A stretch of DNA of 64,000 nt, from NCBI RefSeq assembly GCF_035634895.1, contig NZ_DASQCC010000238.1, positions 1-64,000 of the forward strand, read 5' to 3'. Below, piece after piece: positions 1 to 7,971 of this stretch. Source of the DNA: Actinophytocola sp035634895 (GTDB taxonomy: Bacteria > Actinomycetota > Actinomycetes > Mycobacteriales > Pseudonocardiaceae). The notes under the pieces were generated by a model, which ran no database searches, was not told the DNA's origin, and saw nothing but the letters and a program-made list of their open reading frames with translations. Positions within the stretch are counted from its first letter, which is position 1. Every line of letters begins with the position of its first letter. The translations under genes and the position numbers were made by a program.

Positions 1-2
1 GG

Positions 3-689
3 GTCCTGAACGGACAGAAGACGTGGAGCTCCCGGGCGAGCCACGCCGACCGCGCGTTCGGGCTGTTCCGCAGCGATCCGGGCGACGGCGGGCGGGGGCA
101 TCGCGGGCTGACGTACGTCATGTTCGACCTGCGGGCCGACGGTGTGACGGTCCGGCCCATCGCACAGCTCGACGGGGTGCCGGGGTTCGCGGAGATCTTC
201 CTCGACGACGTGTTCGTGCCGGACGAGGACGTGATCGGCGAGCCGGGCGACGGCTGGCGGGTCGCGATGAGCACAGCCAGCAACGAACGTGGCCTGACGC
301 TGCGCAGCCCCGGCCGGTTCGTGGCGGCGGCCGACCGGCTGGCCGGCCTGTGGAGCTCGAACCCGGACCCGAAGATCGCCGACCGCGTGGTGGACTCGTG
401 GATCGGCGCCCAGGCGTACCGGCTGTACACACTGGGCACGATCAGCAGGCTCGACGAGGGCGGCAAGCTCGGCGCGGAGTCCAGCGTCAACAAGCTGTTC
501 TGGTCCGATCTGGACGTCCGGCTCCACGAGACCGCGCTCGACCTGCTCGGCGCGGACGGCGAGCTGGCCGGGCCGTGGCAGGGCGGTTACCTGTTCTCGC
601 TGGCCGGGCCGATCTACGCGGGCACCAACGAGATCCAGCGCAACGTCGTCGCCGAGCGGCTGCTCGGCCTGCCGAGGGGAAGCCGATGA
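3..689 (+). CDS. Acyl-CoA dehydrogenase, C-terminal part (truncated by window edge)
   Basis: The 5' end lies outside the window; the frame is open from base 3 to the TGA at 687-689. The first visible residues (VLNGQKTWSS) are the acyl-CoA dehydrogenase loop before the middle beta domain. The EIFLDDVFVP segment and the C-terminal AGTNEIQRNVVAERLLGLPR segment, which closes the FAD site, follow. This is a FAD enzyme that introduces a 2,3-double bond into an acyl-CoA. A 290-residue dehydrogenase-like protein follows 154 bp downstream. In sterol degraders such unequal pairs often form alpha2beta2 complexes (family knowledge), so a heteromer is an inference. Substrate not determinable. Confidence 0.9.
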   Translation, partial: VLNGQKTWSSRASHADRAFGLFRSDPGDGGRGHRGLTYVMFDLRADGVTVRPIAQLDGVPGFAEIFLDDVFVPDEDVIGEPGDGWRVAMSTASNERGLTLRSPGRFVAAADRLAGLWSSNPDPKIADRVVDSWIGAQAYRLYTLGTISRLDEGGKLGAESSVNKLFWSDLDVRLHETALDLLGADGELAGPWQGGYLFSLAGPIYAGTNEIQRNVVAERLLGLPRGSR

Positions 690-843
690 GCGGAGCCCGC
701 GGACCGAACCAGGTATTGTCGGGACGGCACCTCACCTGCGGTCTTGTGCACGAGTGGGACTTTCGTACGGGTCCCGGGAGCAGGATGAGCCGCTCGCTCG
801 TTGCCATGGGGATAGTGTCGGGCAGGCGGGGCGGGGTGACGTC

Positions 844-1716
844 GTGAGGTTCACGCCGAGCGCGGAACAGCGAGAGCTGGCGGCGAGCGTGCATGCGTTG
901 CTGTCCGATGCGGACACTCCGGCCGCGATCCGGGCATGGTCGGCCGGCGAGCACGGTCCCGGCCTGGAGATCCTCGCGAGGCTGGGCAAGATCGGCGTCG
1001 GCGAGCTGGCCGACTACCCGGTCGAGCTGGCCGTGGTGTTCGAGGAGCTGGGCCGGCACGCCGTGCCGGGCCCGCTGATCGAGTCGTACGCCGTCGCCCC
1101 CGCGCTGGGGATCACCGCCGAGCTGGCGACTGTCGCGGTGCCGCCGCACGTGCCGTACGCACTGGACGCGGACGTGGCCACCCCGTTCGTGGTGAGCGGC
1201 GACGCGGTGTGCGAGGCCGAGGTCGGCGCGCGGCTCACCTCGGTGGACCCGGCCCGACGCCTGTTCGAGGTGCGTGCCGGCGCGTGGACCGGGAACGCCT
1301 CTGACGTCCTCGACCTGGGGATCCTCTGCCAGGCGGCGCAGCTGGTCGGGCTCGGGCGGGGGCTGCTGGAACAGGCCTCCGCGTACGTGACACAGCGGCG
1401 GCAGTTCGGCCGCGCGGTCGGGGAGTTCCAGGCGGTCCAGCACCACCTGGCCGACGTGCTGGTGGCGCTGGAGTTCGCCCGGCCGCTCGTGCACGCGGCC
1501 GCGGTCACCGGGTCGGCGCGGGACGTGTCGGCCGCCAGGGTGGCTGCCGCGGACGCCGCCTACCTGGCCGCGCGGGCCGCGTTGCAGGTCCACGGCGCGG
1601 TCGGGTTCACGCAGGAGCACGACCTGTCGCTGTGGCTGCTCAAGGTTCGCGCGTTGCGGTCGGCGTGGGGCACCCAGACCTGGCACCGCCGCCGGGTCCT
1701 GGACGCCATCACCTAG
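844..1716 (+). CDS. Acyl-CoA dehydrogenase family protein, short form
   Basis: A 290-residue protein starting at GTG 844 with the typical opening VRFTPSAEQRELAASVHALL; an upstream in-frame start would add an unrelated Arg/Gly-rich stretch. It has the helical N domain, a shortened middle domain and the C-terminal four-helix domain with RRQFGRAVGEFQAVQHHLAD and LQVHGAVGFTQEHDLSLWLL. It lacks a convincing catalytic-base context, as is usual for the small partner of heteromeric dehydrogenases in steroid degraders. It is probably co-transcribed with the truncated dehydrogenase before it. Its TAG stop lies inside a tandem repeat array shared with the convergent kinase gene. Confidence 0.82.
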   Translation: MRFTPSAEQRELAASVHALLSDADTPAAIRAWSAGEHGPGLEILARLGKIGVGELADYPVELAVVFEELGRHAVPGPLIESYAVAPALGITAELATVAVPPHVPYALDADVATPFVVSGDAVCEAEVGARLTSVDPARRLFEVRAGAWTGNASDVLDLGILCQAAQLVGLGRGLLEQASAYVTQRRQFGRAVGEFQAVQHHLADVLVALEFARPLVHAAAVTGSARDVSAARVAAADAAYLAARAALQVHGAVGFTQEHDLSLWLLKVRALRSAWGTQTWHRRRVLDAIT

Positions 1717-1850
1717 CGCCGAAGTCGGTCACCTGCGCGTCGAAGGCGATCACGTCACCTCGCGCCAAAGCCGGTACCTATAGCGCATCACCTAGCGTCG
1801 GAGGCGGTCACCTGAGGGTCGGAGGCGGTCACCTGGCGTCGGAGTCGATC
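1709..1850. repeat. Imperfect tandem array of ~20-bp units across two convergent gene ends
   Basis: About six units related to TCACCTGGCGTCGGAGGCGG follow one another; the three units from about 1789 to 1848 are the most regular and the left ones are degenerate. The left end includes the stop of the dehydrogenase (CACCTAGCG) and the right end includes the last codons and stop of the kinase on the other strand (TCACCTGGCG read in reverse gives TGA). Confidence 0.75.
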
Positions 1851-3421
1851 AGTAGTTGTCCGTTCAGGATCGTCACGCGGACGCGCCTGCGTTCGGGTGA
1901 CGAGCCCGTCGCGCTCGTGTAGGTGACGGTGGCTGGCACGTCCAGGGAGCCGTCGGGGTTCTTCTTGACGTCGTTGGAGTCCGAGGAGCTGACGTTCGTG
2001 TACTTCGACCAGTACTCGTCGAATGCCGGGCGGCCGCCGAACTGCGCCTGGGCGTACGGCGACAGCATGGCCCAGCGCTGGTCCAGGGAGCTGCTGGCGC
2101 TGTAGTAGTCGATCACGAACTGCCCGGCCGGGCTGAACGGGATCTCCGTGCCGGGTGGCGGCGTGATCTGCGTGGCGCCGGGTGGCGAGGTCGAACTGGA
2201 CGGGGTGGTCGTCGTCGTGGACTTGCCCGTCGACGACGGCTTGTCGTCGGAACCGCCGCTGTTCTGCGGCTGTCCGTCCTTCTGGGTGGTGGTGGTCGTG
2301 CCGGCGCCCTGGGGGTTGCCGCCGTTCCCGCCGTTGCCGCTGTTCAGGATGAGCACCGTGACCAGCGTGCCCACCAGCACCAGCGCGGCGACCACGCCGA
2401 CGATGACCAGGTTCCGCTTCGACGGCCCGGTCCGCGCCGGCTGTTCCGGCCGGCGGAACGCGGCGGTGGGCTGGACCTCCATCGGCCTCGGGGGCGTCGG
2501 CGGTGTCTGCGGCACGGCGAGCGTCGGGCGGGGTGGGGTCTTCGGGGCCCGCTGGGGCGTGATCTTGGGCGCCACCGCGGTCGGCACCGGCAGGATCTGG
2601 GTGGCGGCGCTTGCCAGGGCCTCGGCCGCCTCCTTCATCGTCGGCCGCTCGCTTGGTTCGACCTTCATGAGGCTCATCAGCGCCGGCTCGAGCGGGCCGG
2701 CGTTCCTCGGCGGCGGCACGTTGCCGGACGCCACGGCATGCAGCAGGGCCAGCGGGTTGGTGTTCGTGCCGAAGGGGGGCCTGCCCTCGACCGCGTGGTA
2801 GAGCGTCGAGCCCAGCGAGAACACGTCGGAGGCGCGGGACGAGTCGTCCCCGCGGGCGATCTCGGGCGCCAGGTAGGCCGGGGTGCCGGCGAGCATGCCG
2901 GTCTGGGTGGTCACGGTGCCGTCGTCGAGGGCACGGGAGATGCCGAAGTCGGTGATCTTCACCGTGCCGTTCTCGGCGAGGAGGATGTTGCCCGGCTTGA
3001 TGTCACGGTGCGCGATGCCGACGGCATGTGCCGCGGCGATGGCCTCGGCCACCTGGGCGCCGATCTCGGCGGCCTCGGTGGGCGGCAGCGTCCCGCGTTC
3101 CGCCAGCACCGCCGACAGGCTCTTGGACGGCAGGAACTCCATGACCAGGATGGGGTCGCCGTCGTCCTCCGCCACGTCGAACAGGGCGATGGCGTTGCGA
3201 TGCTGCAGGCGCGCCGCGATCCGGGCCTCCCGCATCGCGCGCCTGCGCACCTCTTCCGTCATCGTGCTGGACAGGCCGTAGCGGACGAGGAGTCGCTTGA
3301 TCGCGACAATACGGCCGAGCCGCTCGTCCTGCGCCTTCCACACGACGCCCATCGCGCCGCTGCCGACCTGCTCGATCAACTTGTATCGACCAGCGACCAG
3401 TGCACCCTTCTCGATGACCAA
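1829..3421 (-). CDS. Membrane-anchored Ser/Thr protein kinase (Hanks type)
   Basis: A 530-residue kinase. Residues about 10-270 form the catalytic domain with a Gly-rich loop (GSGAMGVVW), the VAIK lysine near 42, HRDIKPGN near 138-145, DFGIS near 158 and the GTPAYLAPE activation segment. A Pro-rich linker (about 270-335), one transmembrane helix (about 337-359) and a Thr/Ser/Gly-rich outer stretch follow. The small extracellular C-terminal domain contains FVIDYYSASSSLDQRWAML and has no PASTA repeats. I place the start at TTG 3421: it directly precedes the kinase core and has GAGGAG upstream, whereas the first ATG at 3616 would run through the divergent gene. It faces an acyl-CoA dehydrogenase gene across a 100-bp gap. 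Signal sensed is unknown. Confidence 0.88.
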   Translation of the reverse strand: MVIEKGALVAGRYKLIEQVGSGAMGVVWKAQDERLGRIVAIKRLLVRYGLSSTMTEEVRRRAMREARIAARLQHRNAIALFDVAEDDGDPILVMEFLPSKSLSAVLAERGTLPPTEAAEIGAQVAEAIAAAHAVGIAHRDIKPGNILLAENGTVKITDFGISRALDDGTVTTQTGMLAGTPAYLAPEIARGDDSSRASDVFSLGSTLYHAVEGRPPFGTNTNPLALLHAVASGNVPPPRNAGPLEPALMSLMKVEPSERPTMKEAAEALASAATQILPVPTAVAPKITPQRAPKTPPRPTLAVPQTPPTPPRPMEVQPTAAFRRPEQPARTGPSKRNLVIVGVVAALVLVGTLVTVLILNSGNGGNGGNPQGAGTTTTTQKDGQPQNSGGSDDKPSSTGKSTTTTTPSSSTSPPGATQITPPPGTEIPFSPAGQFVIDYYSASSSLDQRWAMLSPYAQAQFGGRPAFDEYWSKYTNVSSSDSNDVKKNPDGSLDVPATVTYTSATGSSPERRRVRVTILNGQLLIDSDAR

Positions 3422-3502
3422 GGACTCCTCAGGTTGGTTTCGTGCCAGGCCCCGACCTGGACCCTGAGAATATCGAATCCACCTGATCGAGCTACGTCTA
3501 GG

Positions 3503-3524
3503 CAACCAAGCAATCGTTTGGTTG
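3503..3524. promoter_or_regulatory. Inverted repeat at the start of the 3522 dehydrogenase gene
   Basis: Seven-base arms CAACCAA (3503-3509) and TTGGTTG (3518-3524) are separated by 8 bp. The right arm contains the TTG taken as the start of the next gene. Shape and position suit a TetR-type operator in the divergent kinase/dehydrogenase promoter region. It does not match the KstR consensus seen elsewhere in the window, and no cognate regulator is adjacent. Confidence 0.45.
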
Positions 3525-4457
3525 AATGATTTCGTGCTGGATGAGCAGGAGGCACTACGGAACACCGTCCGAACTTTGCTCACCCGTGAGGGTGACACCC
3601 GGTCGGCAATGGCCACGTCAGCGGGTTACGACGAGAAGCTGTGGGCCCGGCTTTGTGATCTTGGTGCGCCCGGCCTGCACATCCCTGCCGAGCACGGCGG
3701 CGCCGGCGCGTCGCTCCAGGAGACGCGGATCGTCCTGGCCGAGCTGGGCCGGTTCCTGACCCCGGGACCGTTGCTCGGGTCGGTGCTCGCGTCGGCCGCG
3801 CTGCTGTCGGCCGGCACCGGCGAGTTGCTGGCCGGGATCGCGGACGGGTCGGTGATCCCGTCGCTGGTCTGGGGACCGTACGCGTTGAACGCGCAGGTGG
3901 CGGACGTGTTCCTGGTGCCACGCGAGGACGGGCTGTACGCGGTGTCGCCCGGCGAGGTCTCGGTCACCCCGTGCGAGGCCATGGACCCGACCAGGCGCCT
4001 GGCGACCGTGTCCGTGACCGGCTCCGGGGAGTTCCTGGGCGTGCCGGACATGGACCGGGTGCGGGACGTGGCGTGTGCGGCACTGGCCGCCGAGTCGGCG
4101 GGGGCCGCGGCCCGCTGCCTGGAGCTGACCGTCGCGTACGCGAAGCAGCGGACCCAGTTCGGCCGGCCGATCGGCTCGTTCCAGGCGCTGAAGCACCGGA
4201 TGGCCGACCTGCACGTGCTGGTGGAGACGGCCGAGTCGGCGTCGATGGCCGCCGACGAGGACCCGGCGACCGCCTTCGTGTGGTGCGCCGAGGCGTTCAC
4301 CCAGGTCGCCGGCGAGATGATCCAGCTGCACGGCGGCATCGCGATCACCTGGGAGCACGACGCGCACCTGTACTTCAAGCGGGCGCACGGCAACGCGCAC
4401 CTGTTCGGCGCGCCTCGGGAGCACGTGGCCCGGCTAGCCGCCCAGCTGGGTAAGTAG
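3522..4457 (+). CDS. Acyl-CoA dehydrogenase family protein, short form
   Basis: A protein of 311 residues beginning NDFVLDEQEALRNTVRTLL. It has the compact layout of the small subunits in steroid/bile-acid degrading dehydrogenases. The C-terminal domain carries YAKQRTQFGRPIGSFQALKH and QLHGGIAITWEHDAHLYFKR. The start is either TTG 3522 or GTG 3534; the TTG lies within an inverted repeat, so GTG 3534 deserves consideration. It stands alone with no large-subunit partner beside it, and its end overlaps the convergent YjbR-like gene by 24 bp. The WEHD motif resembles that in the FadE34 C-terminal part, but the substrate is not evident. Confidence 0.82.
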   Translation: MNDFVLDEQEALRNTVRTLLTREGDTRSAMATSAGYDEKLWARLCDLGAPGLHIPAEHGGAGASLQETRIVLAELGRFLTPGPLLGSVLASAALLSAGTGELLAGIADGSVIPSLVWGPYALNAQVADVFLVPREDGLYAVSPGEVSVTPCEAMDPTRRLATVSVTGSGEFLGVPDMDRVRDVACAALAAESAGAAARCLELTVAYAKQRTQFGRPIGSFQALKHRMADLHVLVETAESASMAADEDPATAFVWCAEAFTQVAGEMIQLHGGIAITWEHDAHLYFKRAHGNAHLFGAPREHVARLAAQLGK

Positions 4458-4772
4458 CTTCTGGGGCGCCCGCAGCCGCCACGACTCGGTCAGCAGCTCC
4501 CGCAGCTCGTCGATGTCGACGGCCCCGAACCGGACCAGCACGGTCGGATGACCGTCGTAGTGCGGGGTGGTGAAGAACTTCTCGGGCTCGGCGGAGACCA
4601 GCCCACGCTTCTCGCCCTCGTCCGCGACCCAGACCACGAGCACGTCCCCCTCCTCGCGGACACGGGCGAAGAGCTTGTCCGCGACCCGGAACCCGGGTGT
4701 GCCGTAGGAGGGCTTCTCCGTGGTCGCGGGCAACGACAGCGCTATACGGCGGACGTCGTCCTCGGTCACCAT
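4434..4772 (-). CDS. MmcQ/YjbR-family protein
   Basis: A 112-residue protein, started at ATG 4772 (VTEDDVRRIALSLPATTEKP). The sequence shows the family pattern: an N-terminal helix, SYGTPGFRVADKLFARV, VWVADEGEKRGLVS and a C-terminal DELRELLTESWRLRAPQKLL helix. This fold (double-wing YjbR) is widespread; its molecular role is generally unknown and DNA binding has been suggested. Alternative starts up to 4796 exist. It overlaps the convergent dehydrogenase tail by 24 bp and lies downstream of, but on the same strand as, the hsa operon hydrolase, so read-through transcription is possible. Confidence 0.75.
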   Translation of the reverse strand: MVTEDDVRRIALSLPATTEKPSYGTPGFRVADKLFARVREEGDVLVVWVADEGEKRGLVSAEPEKFFTTPHYDGHPTVLVRFGAVDIDELRELLTESWRLRAPQKLLTQLGG

Positions 4773-4822
4773 GGACGACAGTCTGCCCGCAACCACCCGC
4801 GAGGGCTACGTGAGCGGTGAGG

Positions 4823-5695
4823 CTACCGGGCGAACCACTCCAGGACTCGCCGCGCGACCGTCTCCGGCTGTTCGAGGTGGAGGAAGTGCCCGACCCCGGG
4901 CAGGACGTCCACCTCGGACCCGGCGGCGAGCCCGTCCTCGGTGAAGTACCGGGGGTCGAGGCAGCCGTCCTCGGCGCCACCCAGCACCAGCAGCGGCTTC
5001 GACGCGATCGCCTCGGTCCGGCCCGCGTACTCGGCGAGTGCCGGATCGGCGCGGCTCGGGTCGAAGTTCGCGCGGTAGATCTTCAGCACGCTGTCGATGT
5101 ACTCGGTCCTGCCGTACATGTTGTGGATCCACGACCGGTACGCGTCGTCCATGCGCAGGCTCGGGGACCATGTCGACCACAGGTGGTCGACCAGCGCGCG
5201 GTCCCGGTGGAGGACCGCCTCCGCGACGCCCTCGACGGTGAACATGAAGAGGTAGAACAGCCGCTGCTGCTGCGCCGGGTCGGCCAGCGCGCGCACGAGC
5301 GTGCCGGGCGGCGGGACCGCGATCGCGACGCCGTGGTGGAGGCTCTGTGGCCACGCGGCCGCCACGCGGTAGACCATGCCGGCGCCGATGTCGTGGCCGA
5401 TCATGTCGACCCCGCCCAGCTCCTCGGCGACCGCCGCCGCGTCGGCCGCGAGCGTGATGCCGTCGGCGTGGGTCAGCCGGTCGAACGTGTCGGGGTGGAA
5501 GCCACGCAGGAACGGCAGGACCACGCGCCGGCCGGCGGCCACGAGCTGCCCGGCGAGCGGCGCGAACGTCATGGGGTGGTCCGGAAATCCGTGCCAGCAC
5601 ACGACAGTCGGGCCGCTGCCGGCGGCGAGCGCCGGGAAGTCGAGACGGTCGGTCCTGACGACTATCTCATCGAAGTCAACGTGCAGAGCGTCCAC
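4823..5695 (-). CDS. Alpha/beta hydrolase, epoxide hydrolase / haloalkane dehalogenase type
   Basis: This protein of 290 residues shows HGFP (oxyanion hole, about 35), the nucleophile elbow GHDIGAG, so the nucleophile is Asp rather than Ser, an acid region GGAEDGCLD and the histidine in GVGHFLHLEQP. Asp nucleophiles mark epoxide hydrolases and dehalogenases, not the Ser-based C-C hydrolase HsaD. It follows hsaB by only 9 bp on the same strand, so it is very likely the last gene of the hsaADCB operon. A role in steroid metabolism is inferred from that position; the natural substrate is unknown. Confidence 0.8.
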   Translation of the reverse strand: MDALHVDFDEIVVRTDRLDFPALAAGSGPTVVCWHGFPDHPMTFAPLAGQLVAAGRRVVLPFLRGFHPDTFDRLTHADGITLAADAAAVAEELGGVDMIGHDIGAGMVYRVAAAWPQSLHHGVAIAVPPPGTLVRALADPAQQQRLFYLFMFTVEGVAEAVLHRDRALVDHLWSTWSPSLRMDDAYRSWIHNMYGRTEYIDSVLKIYRANFDPSRADPALAEYAGRTEAIASKPLLVLGGAEDGCLDPRYFTEDGLAAGSEVDVLPGVGHFLHLEQPETVARRVLEWFAR

Positions 5696-5704
5696 GAGGA
5701 GAGA

Positions 5705-6241
5705 CTAGATCCAGTCGTCGTGCCGGGACCACGTGATGAGGTTGTCGAGGATGCCCGGTGTGGGCTCGGCCGGCTCGGTGACGGTGTACGCGCCGCGGTG
5801 GAACAGCAGCGGCCGGTCGTCCCGCTGGTCGCCGAGCGTGGTGACGAGGCCGGTGACGATGTAGTGGTCGCCGCCCTCGTGCACGTCCTCGACCGCGCAG
5901 TCGAGCCAGGTCAGCGCGCCCGCGAGGATCGGCGCACCGGACGGGGCCGGGGCCCATGGCACGGCCGAGAACTTGTCCGCGCCCGCCTTGCCGAACGTCG
6001 CGGACACGTCCTGCTGGGAGTGGCTGAGCACGTTGACGCAGAAGTGGCCGTGCGCCTCGATGTGCGGCCACGTGCGCGAGTTCTTCCCTGGGCAGAACAG
6101 GACCAGCGGCGGTTCGAGCGACAGCGCGGCGAACGACTGGCAGGCGAACCCGACCGGTTCGTCGTCCCGCATGGCGGTCACGACCGTGACGCCCGTGCAG
6201 AAGTTGCCGAGCGCCTGGCGGAACCGCTGCTGGGGGATCAC
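5705..6241 (-). CDS. hsaB: HsaB, flavin reductase of 3-HSA hydroxylase
   Basis: A 178-residue flavin reductase domain protein supplying reduced flavin to the oxygenase HsaA, which hydroxylates 3-HSA to the catechol 3,4-DHSA in sterol ring degradation. Segments such as FCTGVTVVTA, PVGFACQSFAALSLEPPLVL and FCVNVLSHSQQDVSATFGK match the mycobacterial HsaB as I remember it. The start is GTG 6241 (VIPQQRFRQALGNF), whose bases overlap the hsaC stop as GTGA; the open frame upstream is only hsaC read out of frame. Third gene after hsaA in a tightly packed operon, immediately followed by the alpha/beta hydrolase. Confidence 0.92.
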   Translation of the reverse strand: MIPQQRFRQALGNFCTGVTVVTAMRDDEPVGFACQSFAALSLEPPLVLFCPGKNSRTWPHIEAHGHFCVNVLSHSQQDVSATFGKAGADKFSAVPWAPAPSGAPILAGALTWLDCAVEDVHEGGDHYIVTGLVTTLGDQRDDRPLLFHRGAYTVTEPAEPTPGILDNLITWSRHDDWI

Positions 6242-7143
6242 CTTGGCCGCGCGCCTACGGAGAAGTCGTGGCCCCACAGGGAGACCGCGGTGCTCTCGCG
6301 GGCGATCCAGCTCTCGTCGGAGACCGTGCGGCCCTCGCACCCGAACTCGACGTCGAACCCGCCGGGTGTCTTCATGTAGAAGGAGAGCATCAGGTCGTTG
6401 ACGTGCCGGCCCAGCGTCGCGGACATCGGCACCTTGCGGCGCAGCGCGCGGTCGAGGCAGAGCCCGACGTCGTCGGTGTTCTCCACCTCGATCATCAGGT
6501 GCACGATCCCGGACGGCGTCGGCAGCGGCAGGAACGCGAGGCTGTGGTGGCGCGGGTTGCAGCCGAAGAACCGCAACCAGGCCGGTTCCCCGTCCGCGGG
6601 CCGGCCGACCGCCTGCGGTGGCAGCCGCATCGAGTCGCGCAGCCGGAAACCCAGGACGTCACGGTAGAAGTGGAGCGACGCCGCGTCGTCCGGTGTGGAC
6701 AGTACGACGTGCCCGAGGCCCTGCTCGCCGGTGACGAACCGGTGGCCGTACTGGCTGACGACCCGCCGGTGCTCCAGCGCGGCGCCGTGGAAGACCTCCA
6801 GGGTGCTGCCGGACGGGTCCTCGAACGTGATCATCTCGTCGACGCGCCGGTCGGCCCGTTCCTCCTTGGTGGCCTCCTTGAACGGCACACCGGCGGCCTC
6901 GAGCCGGCCGCAGATCTCGCCGAGCTCGGCGACGTTCGCGACCTCCCAGCCGGACGCGGCCAGCCGGTCGGCCTCGCCGGGCAGGATCACGACGCGGGCC
7001 GGGAAGTCGTCCATGCGGAGGTAGAGCGCGTCGTCGCGGGCGCCCTTGCCCTCGACCATGCCGAGCACCTTGAGTCCGAACACGCGCCAGGCCTCGATGT
7101 CGGTGGCCTCGATGCGCAGGTAGCCGAGGGATCGGATGCCCAT
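6238..7143 (-). CDS. hsaC: HsaC, 3,4-DHSA extradiol (meta-cleavage) dioxygenase
   Basis: A 301-residue type I extradiol dioxygenase made of two vicinal-oxygen-chelate modules. It cleaves the aromatic A-ring catechol 3,4-DHSA to 4,9-DSHA. The iron ligands fall at His145, His215 and Glu266, the same positions as in the M. tuberculosis enzyme. The tail ARESTAVSLWGHDFSVGARP is also characteristic. A strong ribosome site, GGAGGAG, precedes ATG 7143; the hsaD stop is 3 bp upstream. Length and near-complete motif agreement make this one of the firmest calls in the window. Confidence 0.96.
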   Translation of the reverse strand: MGIRSLGYLRIEATDIEAWRVFGLKVLGMVEGKGARDDALYLRMDDFPARVVILPGEADRLAASGWEVANVAELGEICGRLEAAGVPFKEATKEERADRRVDEMITFEDPSGSTLEVFHGAALEHRRVVSQYGHRFVTGEQGLGHVVLSTPDDAASLHFYRDVLGFRLRDSMRLPPQAVGRPADGEPAWLRFFGCNPRHHSLAFLPLPTPSGIVHLMIEVENTDDVGLCLDRALRRKVPMSATLGRHVNDLMLSFYMKTPGGFDVEFGCEGRTVSDESWIARESTAVSLWGHDFSVGARPR

Positions 7144-7146
7144 TGT

Positions 7147-7971
7147 TCAGTCTCCTCCAAGGAAGTCCATGGCGAGCCGGTTGAACTCGGCGAACTTCTC
7201 CAGCTGCGCCCAGTGTCCACACCGGCCGAAAACGTGTAGCTGTGCTCGCGGAATCACTTTGAGGGCAACGAGTGCGCCGTCGAGCGGGTTGACCCGGTCC
7301 TCGCGTCCCCAGACGAGCAGGACGCGCTGGCGAAGGCGGTGCGCCTCACGGTAGAGCATGCCCTCCTCGGGGTCGGCCGCGAAGGAGGCGCCCATGGATG
7401 CCATGGCCCGCAGGGACTCCGGGTCGCTGGCGGCCGCGAACCGTTCCTCGACCAGCTCGTCGGTGACGAGCGACTGGTCGTACACCAGTGTGCGGAGGAA
7501 GGCCGCGAGCTTCTCCTTGGACGGCCCCGGGGGCGCGGCGAACTGGTAGAGCCGCTTGACGCCCTCGGTCGGGTCCGGCGCGAACACGTTGAGCCCCAGG
7601 CCACCCGGCGCCATGAGCACGAGCCGGCCGGCGCGGTCGGGGTAGCGCAGGGCGAACCGCACCGCGGTGCCCCCGCCGAGCGAGTTGCCGACGAAGTGGG
7701 CGCGTTCGACCCCCACCTCGTCGAGGAGCTTCAGCAGGGCGTCGGCGGAGAACGTGTAGTACTGGCTGGTGACCGGCGGCTTCTCGGACTCGCCGTAACC
7801 GGGCTGGTCGACGACCAACGTGCGGTATCTCTCGGCGAACACGGGAAGGTTGCGGCCGAAGTTGCTCCAGCCGGAGGCACCGGGCCCGCCGCCGTGCAGC
7901 AGGACGACGGGCTCGCCCGTGCCGGCCTCGTAGTAGTGGAGGCCGGCCCTGGTCTCCTCGGTCAGATCCAC
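7147..7971 (-). CDS. hsaD: HsaD, 4,9-DSHA C-C bond hydrolase
   Basis: A 274-residue alpha/beta hydrolase of the meta-cleavage-product family. It hydrolyses 4,9-DSHA to DOHNAA and 2-hydroxyhexa-2,4-dienoate. The triad is visible as Ser97 in GNSLGGG, Asp225 in WGREDRVNP and His253 in GRCGHWAQLEK, with HGGGPGASGWSNF forming the oxyanion hole. The GTG start at 7971 overlaps the hsaA end by 10 bp, suggesting translational coupling. Somewhat shorter than the mycobacterial protein at the N terminus. Confidence 0.95.
   Translation of the reverse strand: MDLTEETRAGLHYYEAGTGEPVVLLHGGGPGASGWSNFGRNLPVFAERYRTLVVDQPGYGESEKPPVTSQYYTFSADALLKLLDEVGVERAHFVGNSLGGGTAVRFALRYPDRAGRLVLMAPGGLGLNVFAPDPTEGVKRLYQFAAPPGPSKEKLAAFLRTLVYDQSLVTDELVEERFAAASDPESLRAMASMGASFAADPEEGMLYREAHRLRQRVLLVWGREDRVNPLDGALVALKVIPRAQLHVFGRCGHWAQLEKFAEFNRLAMDFLGGD

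Noticed and set aside
23..847. Open frame overlapping the truncated dehydrogenase
   Set aside because: Arg/Gly-rich shadow; the dehydrogenase motifs are in another frame.
3503..3524. KstR or KstR2 operator
   Set aside because: The arms CAACCAA/TTGGTTG with an 8-bp spacer do not contain AACnnGTT and do not match the KstR2 pattern as I know it.
4817..6379. 520-codon open frame antisense to hydrolase and hsaB
   Set aside because: Composition is a shadow of hsaB, hsaC and the hydrolase; no domain visible.
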